The position numbers were made by a program, and so were the translations under genes. Positions 52,387 to 61,338 of a stretch of DNA of 64,000 bases are shown here, in pieces (within the stretch, counting starts at the first letter, position 1; each line of letters begins with the position of its first letter). The DNA lies in contig NZ_PVTE01000007.1 of assembly GCF_003002825.1 (NCBI RefSeq), positions 124,001 to 188,000 of the forward strand, given 5' to 3'. Origin of the DNA: Spirosoma oryzae (GTDB lineage: Bacteria > Bacteroidota > Bacteroidia > Cytophagales > Spirosomataceae). The notes beneath the pieces are model-generated. The model was not told the origin of the DNA. It ran no database searches and was given only the letters and a program-made list of their open reading frames with translations.

Positions 52387-53847
52387 ATGACGATACAACG
52401 AGCTACTTCTTTTGTCCGCCGGTTTAGCGGCTACCTGACCCTAAGCCTGCTGCTGACGGCGACGGCCTGTAACGAAACGAACCTGCTGAACCCCGCGCCC
52501 GAAACGGCGGTAAGCGGGGCCAACGCCTTCGATACACCCGACCGCATACTGGGGCTGGTCAACGGAATTTACAAGGCCGTGAAAGGCGTAAACTTCTACG
52601 GCGGTAACTACTATACCTACTCGGAAGCACGGGGTGAGGAGTTTATCAACCGAACCAGTAATACGTTTACGGCCTACGAAGCCTGGAACCAGACGCTGAA
52701 CTCCGGCTCTAACTTCGTGGCGGGTTTCTGGATCGCTGGCTACGCGGCTATCAACAATGCCAACATTCTGATCAAAGGACTGGCCGACAACCCAGGAAAG
52801 GTCGATGCTACGCTGGCGAAGCAGTACGTCGCCGAAGCCAAGTTCCTGCGGGCGCTGAGTTACTTCGCGCTCGTCACGGCCTACGCCCGGCCCTACAACG
52901 AAAACAAAGGAACCTCGCCGGGGTTGCCGCTAAGGGTACAGGCGGAAACAACGTCTGCCAACAACGACCTGAAACGCAGCTCGGTCGCTGAGGTATACGC
53001 GCAGATTATCAAGGATCTGGATGAGGCCGAAGCAGACCTGCCGCTGACGTATTCGACGGCCCTGCTCAATACGACACGTGCCCACCGCAACACGGCCATT
53101 GCGCTGAAAACGCGGGTGTACCTAAATACGGGCAACTGGGCGAAAGTGGTCGAGGAAGCCAGAAAGATCGTGTCGACATCGGCGCCGTATGTAGCTTCGA
53201 CGGGCGTGAATCATCGCTTGCAGAACATTGTCGAGATCTTCACGACCAACTATACCAGTACTGAATCGATCCTGTCGGTGCCGATGACGGAGCTGGACAA
53301 CGTGACGGGGCAGTCGTCGTTTCCGTACGTGTTCAACGCCAACTCGGAATACAACCTGAACCCAGCCGGTATCTGGGGCGACACTGAGTGGAAATCGACC
53401 GACCTGCGCCGGACGTTCGCCCGCACCGCGTCGGGGGTGCAGTTCCTGACCAAGTACAGTAAACCGTCGCCCTTTCTGGATTACATGCCCATCATTCGCT
53501 ATTCGGAAGTGTTGCTGAACTACGCCGAAGCAGCCGCGCGCACGGGCGATCTGACGCTGGCCACCAACCTGCTGAAAGCCGTTCGGAACCGTTCGGATGC
53601 GTCGTACAGCTTCCCCGCCAGTGCACTGTCGACGGAAACGGCGCTGGTCGGTACGATCTGGAAAGAGCGTCGGATCGAGCTGCTGGGCGAAGGGTTCCGC
53701 ACAAACGATATCGTTCGTAACCTACAGACGTTCCCGGCGAAGTCGAGCAGTTCGAACAGTGCGCCCGCCGTTACCCCGGCCCAGGATAACTACATTTATC
53801 CGCTGCCAAACGTAGAGATCATTACCAACAAATTGCTGCTGCAATAA
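52387..53847 (+). CDS. SusD/RagB-family surface lipoprotein
   Basis: 486 residues. The lipoprotein signal ends at LLTATACNE (Cys at ~29), then SusD helical repeats: RILGLVNGIYKAVKG, AEAKFLRALSYFALVTAYARPY, HRNTAIALKTRVYLNTGNW, YSEVLLNYAEAAARTGD and the C-terminal WKERRIELLGEGFRTNDIVRN. It binds ligand on the cell surface for the SusC at 49162. Spacing of 21 bases indicates co-transcription. Confidence 0.93.
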   Translation: MTIQRATSFVRRFSGYLTLSLLLTATACNETNLLNPAPETAVSGANAFDTPDRILGLVNGIYKAVKGVNFYGGNYYTYSEARGEEFINRTSNTFTAYEAWNQTLNSGSNFVAGFWIAGYAAINNANILIKGLADNPGKVDATLAKQYVAEAKFLRALSYFALVTAYARPYNENKGTSPGLPLRVQAETTSANNDLKRSSVAEVYAQIIKDLDEAEADLPLTYSTALLNTTRAHRNTAIALKTRVYLNTGNWAKVVEEARKIVSTSAPYVASTGVNHRLQNIVEIFTTNYTSTESILSVPMTELDNVTGQSSFPYVFNANSEYNLNPAGIWGDTEWKSTDLRRTFARTASGVQFLTKYSKPSPFLDYMPIIRYSEVLLNYAEAAARTGDLTLATNLLKAVRNRSDASYSFPASALSTETALVGTIWKERRIELLGEGFRTNDIVRNLQTFPAKSSSSNSAPAVTPAQDNYIYPLPNVEIITNKLLLQ

Positions 53848-53910
53848 CCCCTTAACCGGTGGATAGTTGCATGGCATGCCCAGCGACTATCCACTGACAG
53901 ACACTACGTT

Positions 53911-55635
53911 ATGGCAAAAAATCGTATTGTTGGCTGGATCGTTACGTTGTGTCTGCTGGCAGGGGTTGCAACGGCCCAGCGGGTGCGGCAGGCCGAACAC
54001 CAGCACGAAGCGCACGACGGCGAAAGCCACGATCACCTGAATCATATTCTGGAGTATCGAAAAGAAACGGCTTACGTCCACAACCTGCCCGCGCCCCGAC
54101 TGCTACCGGGCATCGGCTCGTCGACGCTGGCGATTCAGACCAAAGACTCGCTGACGCAGCGGTACTTCCGGCAGGGGGTCGCCCTTTTGCACTGCTTTTG
54201 GGATTTTGAAGCGTACCGGGCATTCAAGGAAGCGATCCGGCACGACTCAGCGGCCATCATGCCGTACTGGGGGCTATACAGCGCCATAGGTGCCATCGAA
54301 GGAAACGACTTTGCGGCCGATAAAAAGCTGGCACTCCGTAAGCTGAACGCGCTGAAAAAGAACGCATCGGAACATGAGCGCCTGTACGCCGAGGGCATGC
54401 TGGCGCGTGATGCCATGGGCGAAACAGGCAAGCGCGACTACCAGCGAAAGTTGGAACTGATCGTCCACAAATTTCCCGACGACCTGGAAGCGAAGCTGTT
54501 TCTGGCCCTGAGTAAGATGAGCGGCTACGATCCGGATATGAATCCGCGTGAAGGGCAACTCTACGCAGAATACCTGCTCCGGGATTTGCTGAAAACGTAT
54601 CCCGACAACGCGGCCGTGCATCATTACTGGATTCACCTGATGGAAAACTGCTGTCCGGAGCAGGCACTGGCTAGTTCGGAGAAGCTACCCACGCTGGCTC
54701 CGTCGTCGGGACACATGGTGCACATGCCGGGCCATGTCTACTACAAACTCGGTGACTACAAACGGGCGTACCAGGCGTTTACGGCGGCCGTCCGGGTCGA
54801 TTCGGCCTATATGAAACAACAGCATATCCCCGAAGTCGACAACTGGAATTACATACACAACATCAACTACCTGCTATCAAACTGTGCTGAAGACGGTCGG
54901 TATTCAACCGCGCTGTATTACGCTGAGAAGTTGCAGCATATGCCCGTCACAAAGGAGCGAAAGCAAAAGCATGAGGGGCGTTTTTTTTATCAGGGAATCA
55001 TTGCTCCCGCCAAAATGGAGTTGTGCTTCGGCTACTACAAGCGGGCGGCCGACCGGCTGGCGGCTATTCAGCTCGACAAAGACAGTTTGTTTACCGGCAA
55101 AGCGATTGCTTACAAGCAGGGCCTGTTCTATTTTGCGTCGGGCATGGACGCTGTACAGCGCAATCAGCTCGATGAAGCCCGGCAATACGCGGATGCGCTC
55201 GATGCATCGTTATGGCGCAACGAAAATCAGGCCGGCGAAAAAGAGACCATCTCGTCCCGGCGACTGGCCGATCTGAACGTAGCGTCGCTGGAGTTGCAGG
55301 GCGTTATCAAAAGCGCCGAGCAGCACTACCCGGAGGCTGTTACGCTGCTGGAAAAGGCGGTTCAGAAAGAACACGAACTGGGTTACAGCGAACCGCCAAC
55401 CTACGCCCGTCCGGTGCTTATCAGTCTGGCCGAAACGCATCTGAAAGCCAGGCAGTACGAGAAAGCCATTACGGCCTACAAAGCACTGCTGGAACGGCAT
55501 CCTAACACCGCCAACGGGTACTGGGGGCTGTATAAGGTCTATAAACAGAAGGGCGACACGGCGAAAAGCCGGGAATATGCGCAGTTACTCGACTCCGTTA
55601 CGCAACCCGACGCTGCCGAACTTTTTCCGCGTTAG
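53911..55635 (+). CDS. Secreted TPR protein with His-rich N-terminus
   Basis: 574 residues. A signal peptide (to ~ATAQ23) is followed by a His-rich segment (AEHQHEAHDGESHDHLNH, ~28-45) that could bind metal. The rest is helical: tetratricopeptide-like repeats around residues 80-130, 180-300 (including AVHHYWIHLMENCCPEQAL and SGHMVHMPGHVYYKLGDYKRAYQAF) and 480-565 (AETHLKARQYEKAITAYKALLERHPN). Probably periplasmic or surface-exposed. The family is common but uncharacterised. It lies 63 bases after susD within the sulfur-linked block. Confidence 0.78.
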   Translation: MAKNRIVGWIVTLCLLAGVATAQRVRQAEHQHEAHDGESHDHLNHILEYRKETAYVHNLPAPRLLPGIGSSTLAIQTKDSLTQRYFRQGVALLHCFWDFEAYRAFKEAIRHDSAAIMPYWGLYSAIGAIEGNDFAADKKLALRKLNALKKNASEHERLYAEGMLARDAMGETGKRDYQRKLELIVHKFPDDLEAKLFLALSKMSGYDPDMNPREGQLYAEYLLRDLLKTYPDNAAVHHYWIHLMENCCPEQALASSEKLPTLAPSSGHMVHMPGHVYYKLGDYKRAYQAFTAAVRVDSAYMKQQHIPEVDNWNYIHNINYLLSNCAEDGRYSTALYYAEKLQHMPVTKERKQKHEGRFFYQGIIAPAKMELCFGYYKRAADRLAAIQLDKDSLFTGKAIAYKQGLFYFASGMDAVQRNQLDEARQYADALDASLWRNENQAGEKETISSRRLADLNVASLELQGVIKSAEQHYPEAVTLLEKAVQKEHELGYSEPPTYARPVLISLAETHLKARQYEKAITAYKALLERHPNTANGYWGLYKVYKQKGDTAKSREYAQLLDSVTQPDAAELFPR

Positions 55636-55725
55636 GGGATGCTAACTGCGTGTCGATGAGATGGTTTAGGTGAAAAGTAGTCAAGGCATAAAGTCAAACA
55701 AGTCACACACAAACAAACACATGCA

Positions 55726-56604
55726 ATGAGAGCATTACACCAATCAATCGCGATTCTGCTGGCGCTCTTGCCAGCGCTGGCGTTCACGGCCGATACGCCT
55801 TACGAAGAAAGTATCCGGGACTGGCAGAAGAAACGAATCGAAGGCCTGAAAAGCGAAAACGGCTGGCTGAATCTGGCGGGTCTGTTCTGGCTGAAAGAAG
55901 GTGAAAATACATTGGGCAGCAGCGATAAAAACAGCATCGTTTTCCCGTCCGACCACAGTAAAGCATCACTGGGTAAGCTGACGCTAAAGAACGGCACCGT
56001 TACGTTCGACGCAGCCCCTAACGCGGCTGTATCGGTGGCCGGGCAGCCGGTGACGCGGCAGGAGGTGTTCCCATACACCAAACCGGTGGTGCTGGAACAT
56101 CAGTCGCTGCGCTGGTTCATCATCAAACGGGGCGACAAATACGCCGTGCGGCTGCGCGATCTGGAAAGCCCGGAGGTGAAAGCGTTTGCCGGCATTCCCA
56201 CGTTCCCCATCAACGAACAATGGCGCGTGAAAGCGACGTTCGTACCGACGACCGGCGAAAAAATCGGCATTGTCGACATCACGGGTCGGGCGTCGCAGGA
56301 AGATTCACCCGGTCGGCTAGTGTTCACTATTGACGGAAAAGAACAGGTGCTTATTCCGACGGGTACCGCCGAACATCTGTTCGTGGTCTTCGCCGATCAG
56401 ACGACCCGGCACGAGACTTATGGCGGGGGGCGTTTTCTGGACCTGAAAGGACCCGACGCCAACGGACTTGTCGACCTGGATTTCAACAAAGCCTACAACC
56501 CGCCCTGCGCCTTTACGCCCTACGCCACCTGCCCGACCCCGCCGAAAGAAAACCGCCTGACGGTAGCCATTCGGGCCGGTGAGCAGTACAAAGGCGATCA
56601 CTAA
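55726..56604 (+). CDS. DUF1684-family secreted protein
   Basis: 292 residues with a signal peptide (to ~LAFTA22). The rest follows the DUF1684 layout: DWQKKRIEGLKSENGWLNLAGLFWLKEGENTLGS near residue 32, GEKIGIVDITG in the middle, and a closing GGGRFLDLKGPDANGLVDLDFNKAYNPPCAFTPYATCPTPP. The function of the family is not known; it is often extracytoplasmic. The cysteines in the CAFTPYATC motif may form a disulfide. It sits between the TPR gene and the SoxD-like cytochrome, 15 bases before the latter. Confidence 0.82.
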   Translation: MRALHQSIAILLALLPALAFTADTPYEESIRDWQKKRIEGLKSENGWLNLAGLFWLKEGENTLGSSDKNSIVFPSDHSKASLGKLTLKNGTVTFDAAPNAAVSVAGQPVTRQEVFPYTKPVVLEHQSLRWFIIKRGDKYAVRLRDLESPEVKAFAGIPTFPINEQWRVKATFVPTTGEKIGIVDITGRASQEDSPGRLVFTIDGKEQVLIPTGTAEHLFVVFADQTTRHETYGGGRFLDLKGPDANGLVDLDFNKAYNPPCAFTPYATCPTPPKENRLTVAIRAGEQYKGDH

Positions 56605-56618
56605 GCCGCTCGCTGCTG

Positions 56619-57236
56619 ATGACGAACAGAACATGCTGGCGTGCTGGTTTCCTGCTGGGTGTGGTTGGGTTGATGGCTGGTTTTCGCCCAACGACAGGCC
56701 CCCCGCTGACCTCCTCCGCGCAAACCCATTCGCTGGACACTATACCCGCGCCCGCCAGATTCGGTTTTGGTCGACCAGCTACGACGGCTGAACTAACCCG
56801 GCTGGACATCGACGTGCGGCCCGACGGGAAGGGGCTACCGGCGGGGGCTGGAACGGCCGAACGAGGTAAGGCTATCTTCGCGACCAAATGTGCCACCTGT
56901 CACGGTGTTGGAGGAACGGGCGGTCTCGGTGGGGCACTGGTAACGACGACGATGACTACGACTGGTGTCGCGGGCAAACGACCCGAGAAAACCATCGGTA
57001 ATTATTGGCCCTATGCGACGACGGTCTTCGACTACGTCCGCCGGGCCATGCCGTTCAACGAGCCCGGTTCGCTAACCGACGAGGAGGTCTACCACCTGAC
57101 CGCCTACCTGCTCCATGCCAACGGCATCATCGACGAGAAAGCGACTATCACCGCGCAGACCTTGCCAACGGTGGTGATGCCTGCCCAGACATTATTTATC
57201 CCGGACGACCGACGCGGTGGCTCCGAAATCCGGTAA
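56619..57236 (+). CDS. SoxD-like cytochrome c
   Basis: 205 residues. After an N-terminal hydrophobic anchor (FLLGVVGLMAGF, ~11-22), residues ~50-75 show GRPATTAELTRLDIDVRPDGKGLP, a signature of SoxD-type cytochromes. A single heme site follows: CATCH with Cys91, Cys94, His95. A likely distal ligand is Met144 in RRAMPFNEP, and GNYWPYATTVFDYVRRAMPF is typical. It would pass electrons from the SoxC-like dehydrogenase encoded next towards the respiratory chain in the periplasm. Classical SoxD is longer with two hemes, so this is a short form. Confidence 0.85.
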   Translation: MTNRTCWRAGFLLGVVGLMAGFRPTTGPPLTSSAQTHSLDTIPAPARFGFGRPATTAELTRLDIDVRPDGKGLPAGAGTAERGKAIFATKCATCHGVGGTGGLGGALVTTTMTTTGVAGKRPEKTIGNYWPYATTVFDYVRRAMPFNEPGSLTDEEVYHLTAYLLHANGIIDEKATITAQTLPTVVMPAQTLFIPDDRRGGSEIR

Positions 57237-57245
57237 CAGACAAAA

Positions 57246-57342
57246 TTTTTGACAGGATTACAGCCGGGCCGCGCCACGGTGGCCGCCGGGCGGATTTACA
57301 AGTTTTTATTGATCCGCCCTAAACCTGTAAATCCTGTCAAAA
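57246..57342. repeat. GACAGGATT inverted repeat between cytochrome and soxC-like gene
   Basis: TTTTTGACAGGATTACAG (57246-57263) pairs with 57325-57342 with one gap. Inside, GGGCGGAT (57288-57295) pairs perfectly with ATCCGCCC (57312-57319) around a T-rich loop. The GACAGGATTTACAGG motif is a widely dispersed repeat in this phylum (from memory). It sits 9 bases before the soxC-like ATG. Confidence 0.65.
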
Positions 57343-57351
57343 CCCTTTTCT

Positions 57352-58569
57352 ATGAAAAAAGTAAATCGTCGGACATGGCTGAGTGGGGCTGCTACGGCCG
57401 CTGTTGCCATTGCGCAGACGGCTACGGCCAAAGCGGTGCAGGTGGGTGTCCCGATAGACCAGCTCTGGGCCGATGACCCAACCAAGCAGCCGGGTGGCGC
57501 TCCACCGGGTCAGGTTGGAACGCGGTCGCCGTTTGAGAAGCTGGTGAAAAATCCGTCGGATATTTCGTCGCGTACGCCGTTACAGGACCTGCACGGTATC
57601 CTGACACCATCTGACCTCCACTTCGAGCGGCACCACAATGGCGTTCCCGCCATCGATCCGGCGAAGCACGAACTGCTGATTCACGGCATGGTCGATAAAC
57701 CGCTCGTGGTTACGCTAGCCGACCTGAAACGCTTTCCGTCGGTGTCGCACATCGCCTTTCTGGAATGCTCCGGCAACTTCCGAACGGGCAAGGAAACGCT
57801 GAGTCCACAGGATATTTGCGGTCTGACGAGCCAGAGCGAGTGGACGGGCGTATCGCTGGCGACGTTATTTCGGGAAGTCGGTGTCAGACCCGGTGCAAGC
57901 TGGTTTCTGGCCGAAGGGGGCGACGCGGCCCTGATGACGCGGAGCATACCGGTGCAAAAAGGATGGGACGATGCCATCATTGCCTACGCCCAAAACGGTG
58001 AAGCGTTACGGCCTGAGCAGGGCTATCCAGTACGGCTGTTTCTGCCCGGTTGGGAAGGAAATACCAGTGTCAAATGGCTGCGTCGAATCGAACTCGGTGA
58101 TGCGCCCTGGCAAACCCGTGAAGAAACGTCGAAATACACGGAAGCCGTCGGTGATGGAAAAATCCGGCAGTTCAGCTTCGACATCGACGCCCGGTCGATC
58201 ATCACGTTTCCGGCCTATCCGGCCCCCGTGCAGCGGGGCTGGATCGAAATTCGGGGCCTGGCTTGGAGTGGTCGGGGGACTATCGAGCGGGTCGAGATCA
58301 GTACCGACGCGGGGAAAAGCTGGCAGGTAGCCACGCTGCAACAGCCGGTACTTGATAAAGCGCACACCCGCTTCCGCCTGCTCTGGCACTGGAACGGCGA
58401 TGAGACCGAAATCATGAGCCGGGCTGTCGACAGTACGGGTTATGTCCAGCCTACATACCGGCAACTGCTCGATGCGCGGGGGGGCAACAGTGGCTACCAC
58501 ATGAACCCTATAACCGCCTGGCAAATCAAACGGGACGGTCGCGTGCTACACCGGCCCGAAATACGCTAA
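57352..58569 (+). CDS. soxC: SoxC-like sulfite/sulfane dehydrogenase molybdoprotein
   Basis: 405 residues of the sulfite oxidase superfamily. A twin-arginine signal (NRRTWLSGAATA, ~5-16) directs the folded molybdoenzyme to the periplasm. The stretch TPLQDLHGILTPSDLHFERHHNGVP (75-99) is a SoxC hallmark. The Moco-binding cysteine is Cys139 in FLECSGNFR, and the C-terminal dimerisation domain begins ~275 (RGWIEIRGLAWSGRGTIERVEIS). It should oxidise a sulfur compound, passing electrons to the cytochrome upstream. SoxXAYZB are absent from the window, so a full Sox cycle cannot be claimed; a sulfite dehydrogenase role is more likely. Confidence 0.85.
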   Translation: MKKVNRRTWLSGAATAAVAIAQTATAKAVQVGVPIDQLWADDPTKQPGGAPPGQVGTRSPFEKLVKNPSDISSRTPLQDLHGILTPSDLHFERHHNGVPAIDPAKHELLIHGMVDKPLVVTLADLKRFPSVSHIAFLECSGNFRTGKETLSPQDICGLTSQSEWTGVSLATLFREVGVRPGASWFLAEGGDAALMTRSIPVQKGWDDAIIAYAQNGEALRPEQGYPVRLFLPGWEGNTSVKWLRRIELGDAPWQTREETSKYTEAVGDGKIRQFSFDIDARSIITFPAYPAPVQRGWIEIRGLAWSGRGTIERVEISTDAGKSWQVATLQQPVLDKAHTRFRLLWHWNGDETEIMSRAVDSTGYVQPTYRQLLDARGGNSGYHMNPITAWQIKRDGRVLHRPEIR

Positions 58570-58625
58570 CCCTGTTTGCACGACTGGCTTTGTCGCGTGC
58601 GTACCGTCACTAAATACACCTGATT

Positions 58626-60050
58626 TTGAGTCAATCAACATACGATGCGGTCGTCGTGGGGGCGGGGCCGAACGGGCTGGCTGCGGCCATCACTCTACAA
58701 CGGTCGGGGCTTTCGGTACTCCTTGTCGAAGGTAAAGAAACGGTCGGGGGTGGGCTGCGGTCGGCAGAGCTGACCCTGCCCGGCTTCCGGCACGACATCG
58801 GCTCGGCCATTCACCCGATGGCGGTTGGGTCGCCCTTCTTTCAATCCGTACCGCTGGCCGACTTCGGGTTGCGGTTTGTCAATCCACCCGTTGCCGCTGC
58901 GCACCCAGTCGATGGTGGCCGGGCAGCGGCCTTACAGGGTACGGTTGCGAATACCGCCCGGTCGCTGGGAGCCGACGAACAAGTCTACCGCGACCTGCTG
59001 GAACCGCTGGTCGACCGCTGGCCGGGGCTGGCTCCCGACGTACTGGGGCCGCTGGGTCTGCCAAAGCATCCCCTTGACTTTGCCGCCTTCGGCCTGAACG
59101 CCATTCAGCCCATCACTGTACTGGCGAAGCGATTTCAAACGCCCGAAGCCCGTGGCCTGCTGGCGGGCATGGCGGCTCACGCAACACTACCGCTGACGAA
59201 TCTGACGACCTCGGCTATTGCGCTGGTGCTCATGACCATGGGCCACCGGCATAACTGGCCCATACCGATCGGTGGCTCCGGGGCCATTGCCCAGGCGATG
59301 GCAGCTTATTTTCAATCCCTCGGCGGTACGATCATTACCAACTGGCCGGTACGCTCACTGGCGGAACTTCCCCCCGCCCGTGCCGTACTGCTCGACGTGA
59401 CGCCCCGGCAACTGCTGGCGCTGGCCGGCGACCGCTTTTCGACGCTGTACCGGCGTCAACTGGCGCGATTCCGATACGGGATGGGCGTTTTTAAAGTTGA
59501 CTGGGCGCTCGACGGTCCGATTCCTTTTACGGCATCGGCCTGTCGGCAGGCGGGCACGGTGCATCTCGGGGGGACGCTGGACGAAATCCGGCAGGCCGAG
59601 CAGCAGACCGCAGCCGGCAATCACCCCGACCGGCCATTCGTTCTGCTTGCCCAGCAAAGCCTGTTCGACGACAGTCGTGCCCCCACCGGGAAGCATACCG
59701 CCTGGGCGTACTGCCACGTCCCGAACGGCTCGACGCTGGACCGTACCGATGCGATCGAACGGCAGATCGAACGGTTTGCGCCCGGCTTCCGCGATCAGAT
59801 TCTGGCGCGCCATACGTTGAACACGACCCAACTGGAAACGTATAACCCGAACTTCGTCGGGGGCGACATCAACGGCGGTCGACTCGATATCACCCAGCTC
59901 TTCACGCGCCCCGTTCTGTCGCTGTCGCCCTACAATACATCGGCAAAGGGTATTTACGTCTGTTCCTCATCGACGCCACCGGGTAGTGGTGTACATGGCA
60001 TGTGCGGCTTCCACGCAGCTAACCGGGTACTGGCCGACTTGTTTACCTAA
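58626..60050 (+). CDS. Phytoene dehydrogenase-like FAD oxidoreductase
   Basis: 474 residues if initiated at the TTG at 58626, right before the conserved start DAVVVGAGPNGLAAAITLQRSG with GAGPNG binding FAD. GGGLRSAELTLPGFRHDIGSAIHP (~42-65) and the C-terminal GSGVHGMCGFHAANRVLAD (~450-470) complete the FAD site. It is related to carotenoid desaturases and retinol saturases; the substrate is unknown. It lies 57 bases after the soxC-like gene, co-directional, and may be the last gene of the block. The TTG start is unusual; no nearby ATG fits. Confidence 0.82.
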   Translation: MSQSTYDAVVVGAGPNGLAAAITLQRSGLSVLLVEGKETVGGGLRSAELTLPGFRHDIGSAIHPMAVGSPFFQSVPLADFGLRFVNPPVAAAHPVDGGRAAALQGTVANTARSLGADEQVYRDLLEPLVDRWPGLAPDVLGPLGLPKHPLDFAAFGLNAIQPITVLAKRFQTPEARGLLAGMAAHATLPLTNLTTSAIALVLMTMGHRHNWPIPIGGSGAIAQAMAAYFQSLGGTIITNWPVRSLAELPPARAVLLDVTPRQLLALAGDRFSTLYRRQLARFRYGMGVFKVDWALDGPIPFTASACRQAGTVHLGGTLDEIRQAEQQTAAGNHPDRPFVLLAQQSLFDDSRAPTGKHTAWAYCHVPNGSTLDRTDAIERQIERFAPGFRDQILARHTLNTTQLETYNPNFVGGDINGGRLDITQLFTRPVLSLSPYNTSAKGIYVCSSSTPPGSGVHGMCGFHAANRVLADLFT

Positions 60051-60072
60051 CCAAACGCGGCCTGAGAAAGCA

Positions 60073-61338
60073 TTAATGCGAAAACTGGCCCGGTGGAGAA
60101 CAGGGATTGTTTGGGGGAGCGTGTTGCTCGCTAAACGGCAGGATACGGTTCAGCTTGCGGCTCATATCGGCCTGGGGTAGGAGTTGAAGCCAGGAGCAGA
60201 ACAGGAGAGCGATCCAGACGGGCAGAACCAGACGACGCAGGTGGTGCGATGCACTGACCCAAAGCAGCGTAGCCGATAACAGGCAAAAGGTAGCAGGGGC
60301 CATGAGCCGCAGATTCGGGCCGCTAAACGGACTGACAGTGCGCAACGCAAACAGCACAAGAAGATAGGTGACCCCGGTCAGGATAAACAACCGGCTGAGT
60401 GCACCGAGCGGGGGCGCTGATTCCTGTATGCGGGTATGCCTACGCCAGCGGGCGTATAAACCGACGGATAAAAAAGTTTGTAGCCCCGTACCCAACCAGG
60501 TTAGTCCGGTCGGCTGGTTCGGCGTAAAATGCCGGATGAGCAAAAGTTCATTCAGCAACGATTGCCCGAATAAGTGAGCCAAAACGGGGGCGGGCTCGGT
60601 AGCCAGAAAGCGTTCGCCCCCGAACGGCGATCCTGATAGCTGGTTGTTCAGGTAAAAATAAGCGCGAAAGCCTGTCAGGGCTGCCAGTGAACAGATCAAC
60701 AGCCACACCAGTGCGCCCTGCCCAAATGTGAGCCGCAGAGTACGTTCCAGCCGTTGGCGGTTTAGCCTGCTTAGGCCCGTCAGTAGCAGCGTCGTCAGGA
60801 CAACGTAAACACCGACATAGCGGAGAAGGAATAAGGCACAGCTCACCAGAAACAGGCGGACTGTATGCCACCGCGTAGGTTCGGGCAGAAAGCGAAACAG
60901 GCACCACACCCACTCCGCCAGCACGACCAGAAAGACCGTCTCGGACCAGGTCGACGCCAGTATTTTAAGGAAACCGCCCAGCCACCAGACCGATAGCAGC
61001 CAAAGGGTCCGGGTAGTGCCAATTCGGTACTGCCAGGCAATCGCCGACAGACTAACCGCCAGCACGTTGACCAGTTTTGACGCCCACAGCACGGAAAGGT
61101 TTGTCAGAAACGACGATAGCACAATCAGGATGGAGTAGCCGATGGGAAAAATACCGTTCCAAACCAGTTGTCCGTTGTTGCTGATGACGTAGCCCTGTCC
61201 GTTGAGCAGGTTCGTCGCTGATTGTAGGTAATAGCCTGAGTCGACGGTAGTAAATCGGTTGGGGTTGACGACGCACAACCCGAGAATCAGGCCACCGGTA
61301 ACCAGAAGTAGGAGCGTCAGTTGGAGTGGTCGGTTCAT
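60073..61338 (-). CDS. Polytopic membrane protein, GT-C-like
   Basis: 421 residues with about ten hydrophobic segments. The first extracytoplasmic loop contains VDSGYYLQSATNLLNGQGY (~32-50), where Asp33 fits the acidic residue seen in GT-C glycosyltransferases such as ArnT and mannosyltransferases, which move sugars from lipid carriers on the outer face of the inner membrane. This is a fold-level guess. Its ATG overlaps the stop codon of the upstream C25 protease gene by 4 bases (ATGA), so the two are co-translated. Convergent with the FAD oxidoreductase gene, 22 bases apart. Confidence 0.7.
   Translation of the reverse strand: MNRPLQLTLLLLVTGGLILGLCVVNPNRFTTVDSGYYLQSATNLLNGQGYVISNNGQLVWNGIFPIGYSILIVLSSFLTNLSVLWASKLVNVLAVSLSAIAWQYRIGTTRTLWLLSVWWLGGFLKILASTWSETVFLVVLAEWVWCLFRFLPEPTRWHTVRLFLVSCALFLLRYVGVYVVLTTLLLTGLSRLNRQRLERTLRLTFGQGALVWLLICSLAALTGFRAYFYLNNQLSGSPFGGERFLATEPAPVLAHLFGQSLLNELLLIRHFTPNQPTGLTWLGTGLQTFLSVGLYARWRRHTRIQESAPPLGALSRLFILTGVTYLLVLFALRTVSPFSGPNLRLMAPATFCLLSATLLWVSASHHLRRLVLPVWIALLFCSWLQLLPQADMSRKLNRILPFSEQHAPPNNPCSPPGQFSH

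Noticed and set aside
56619..58569. Complete Sox thiosulfate-oxidation system
   Set aside because: Only SoxC- and SoxD-like genes are present; soxXAYZB are not in the window.
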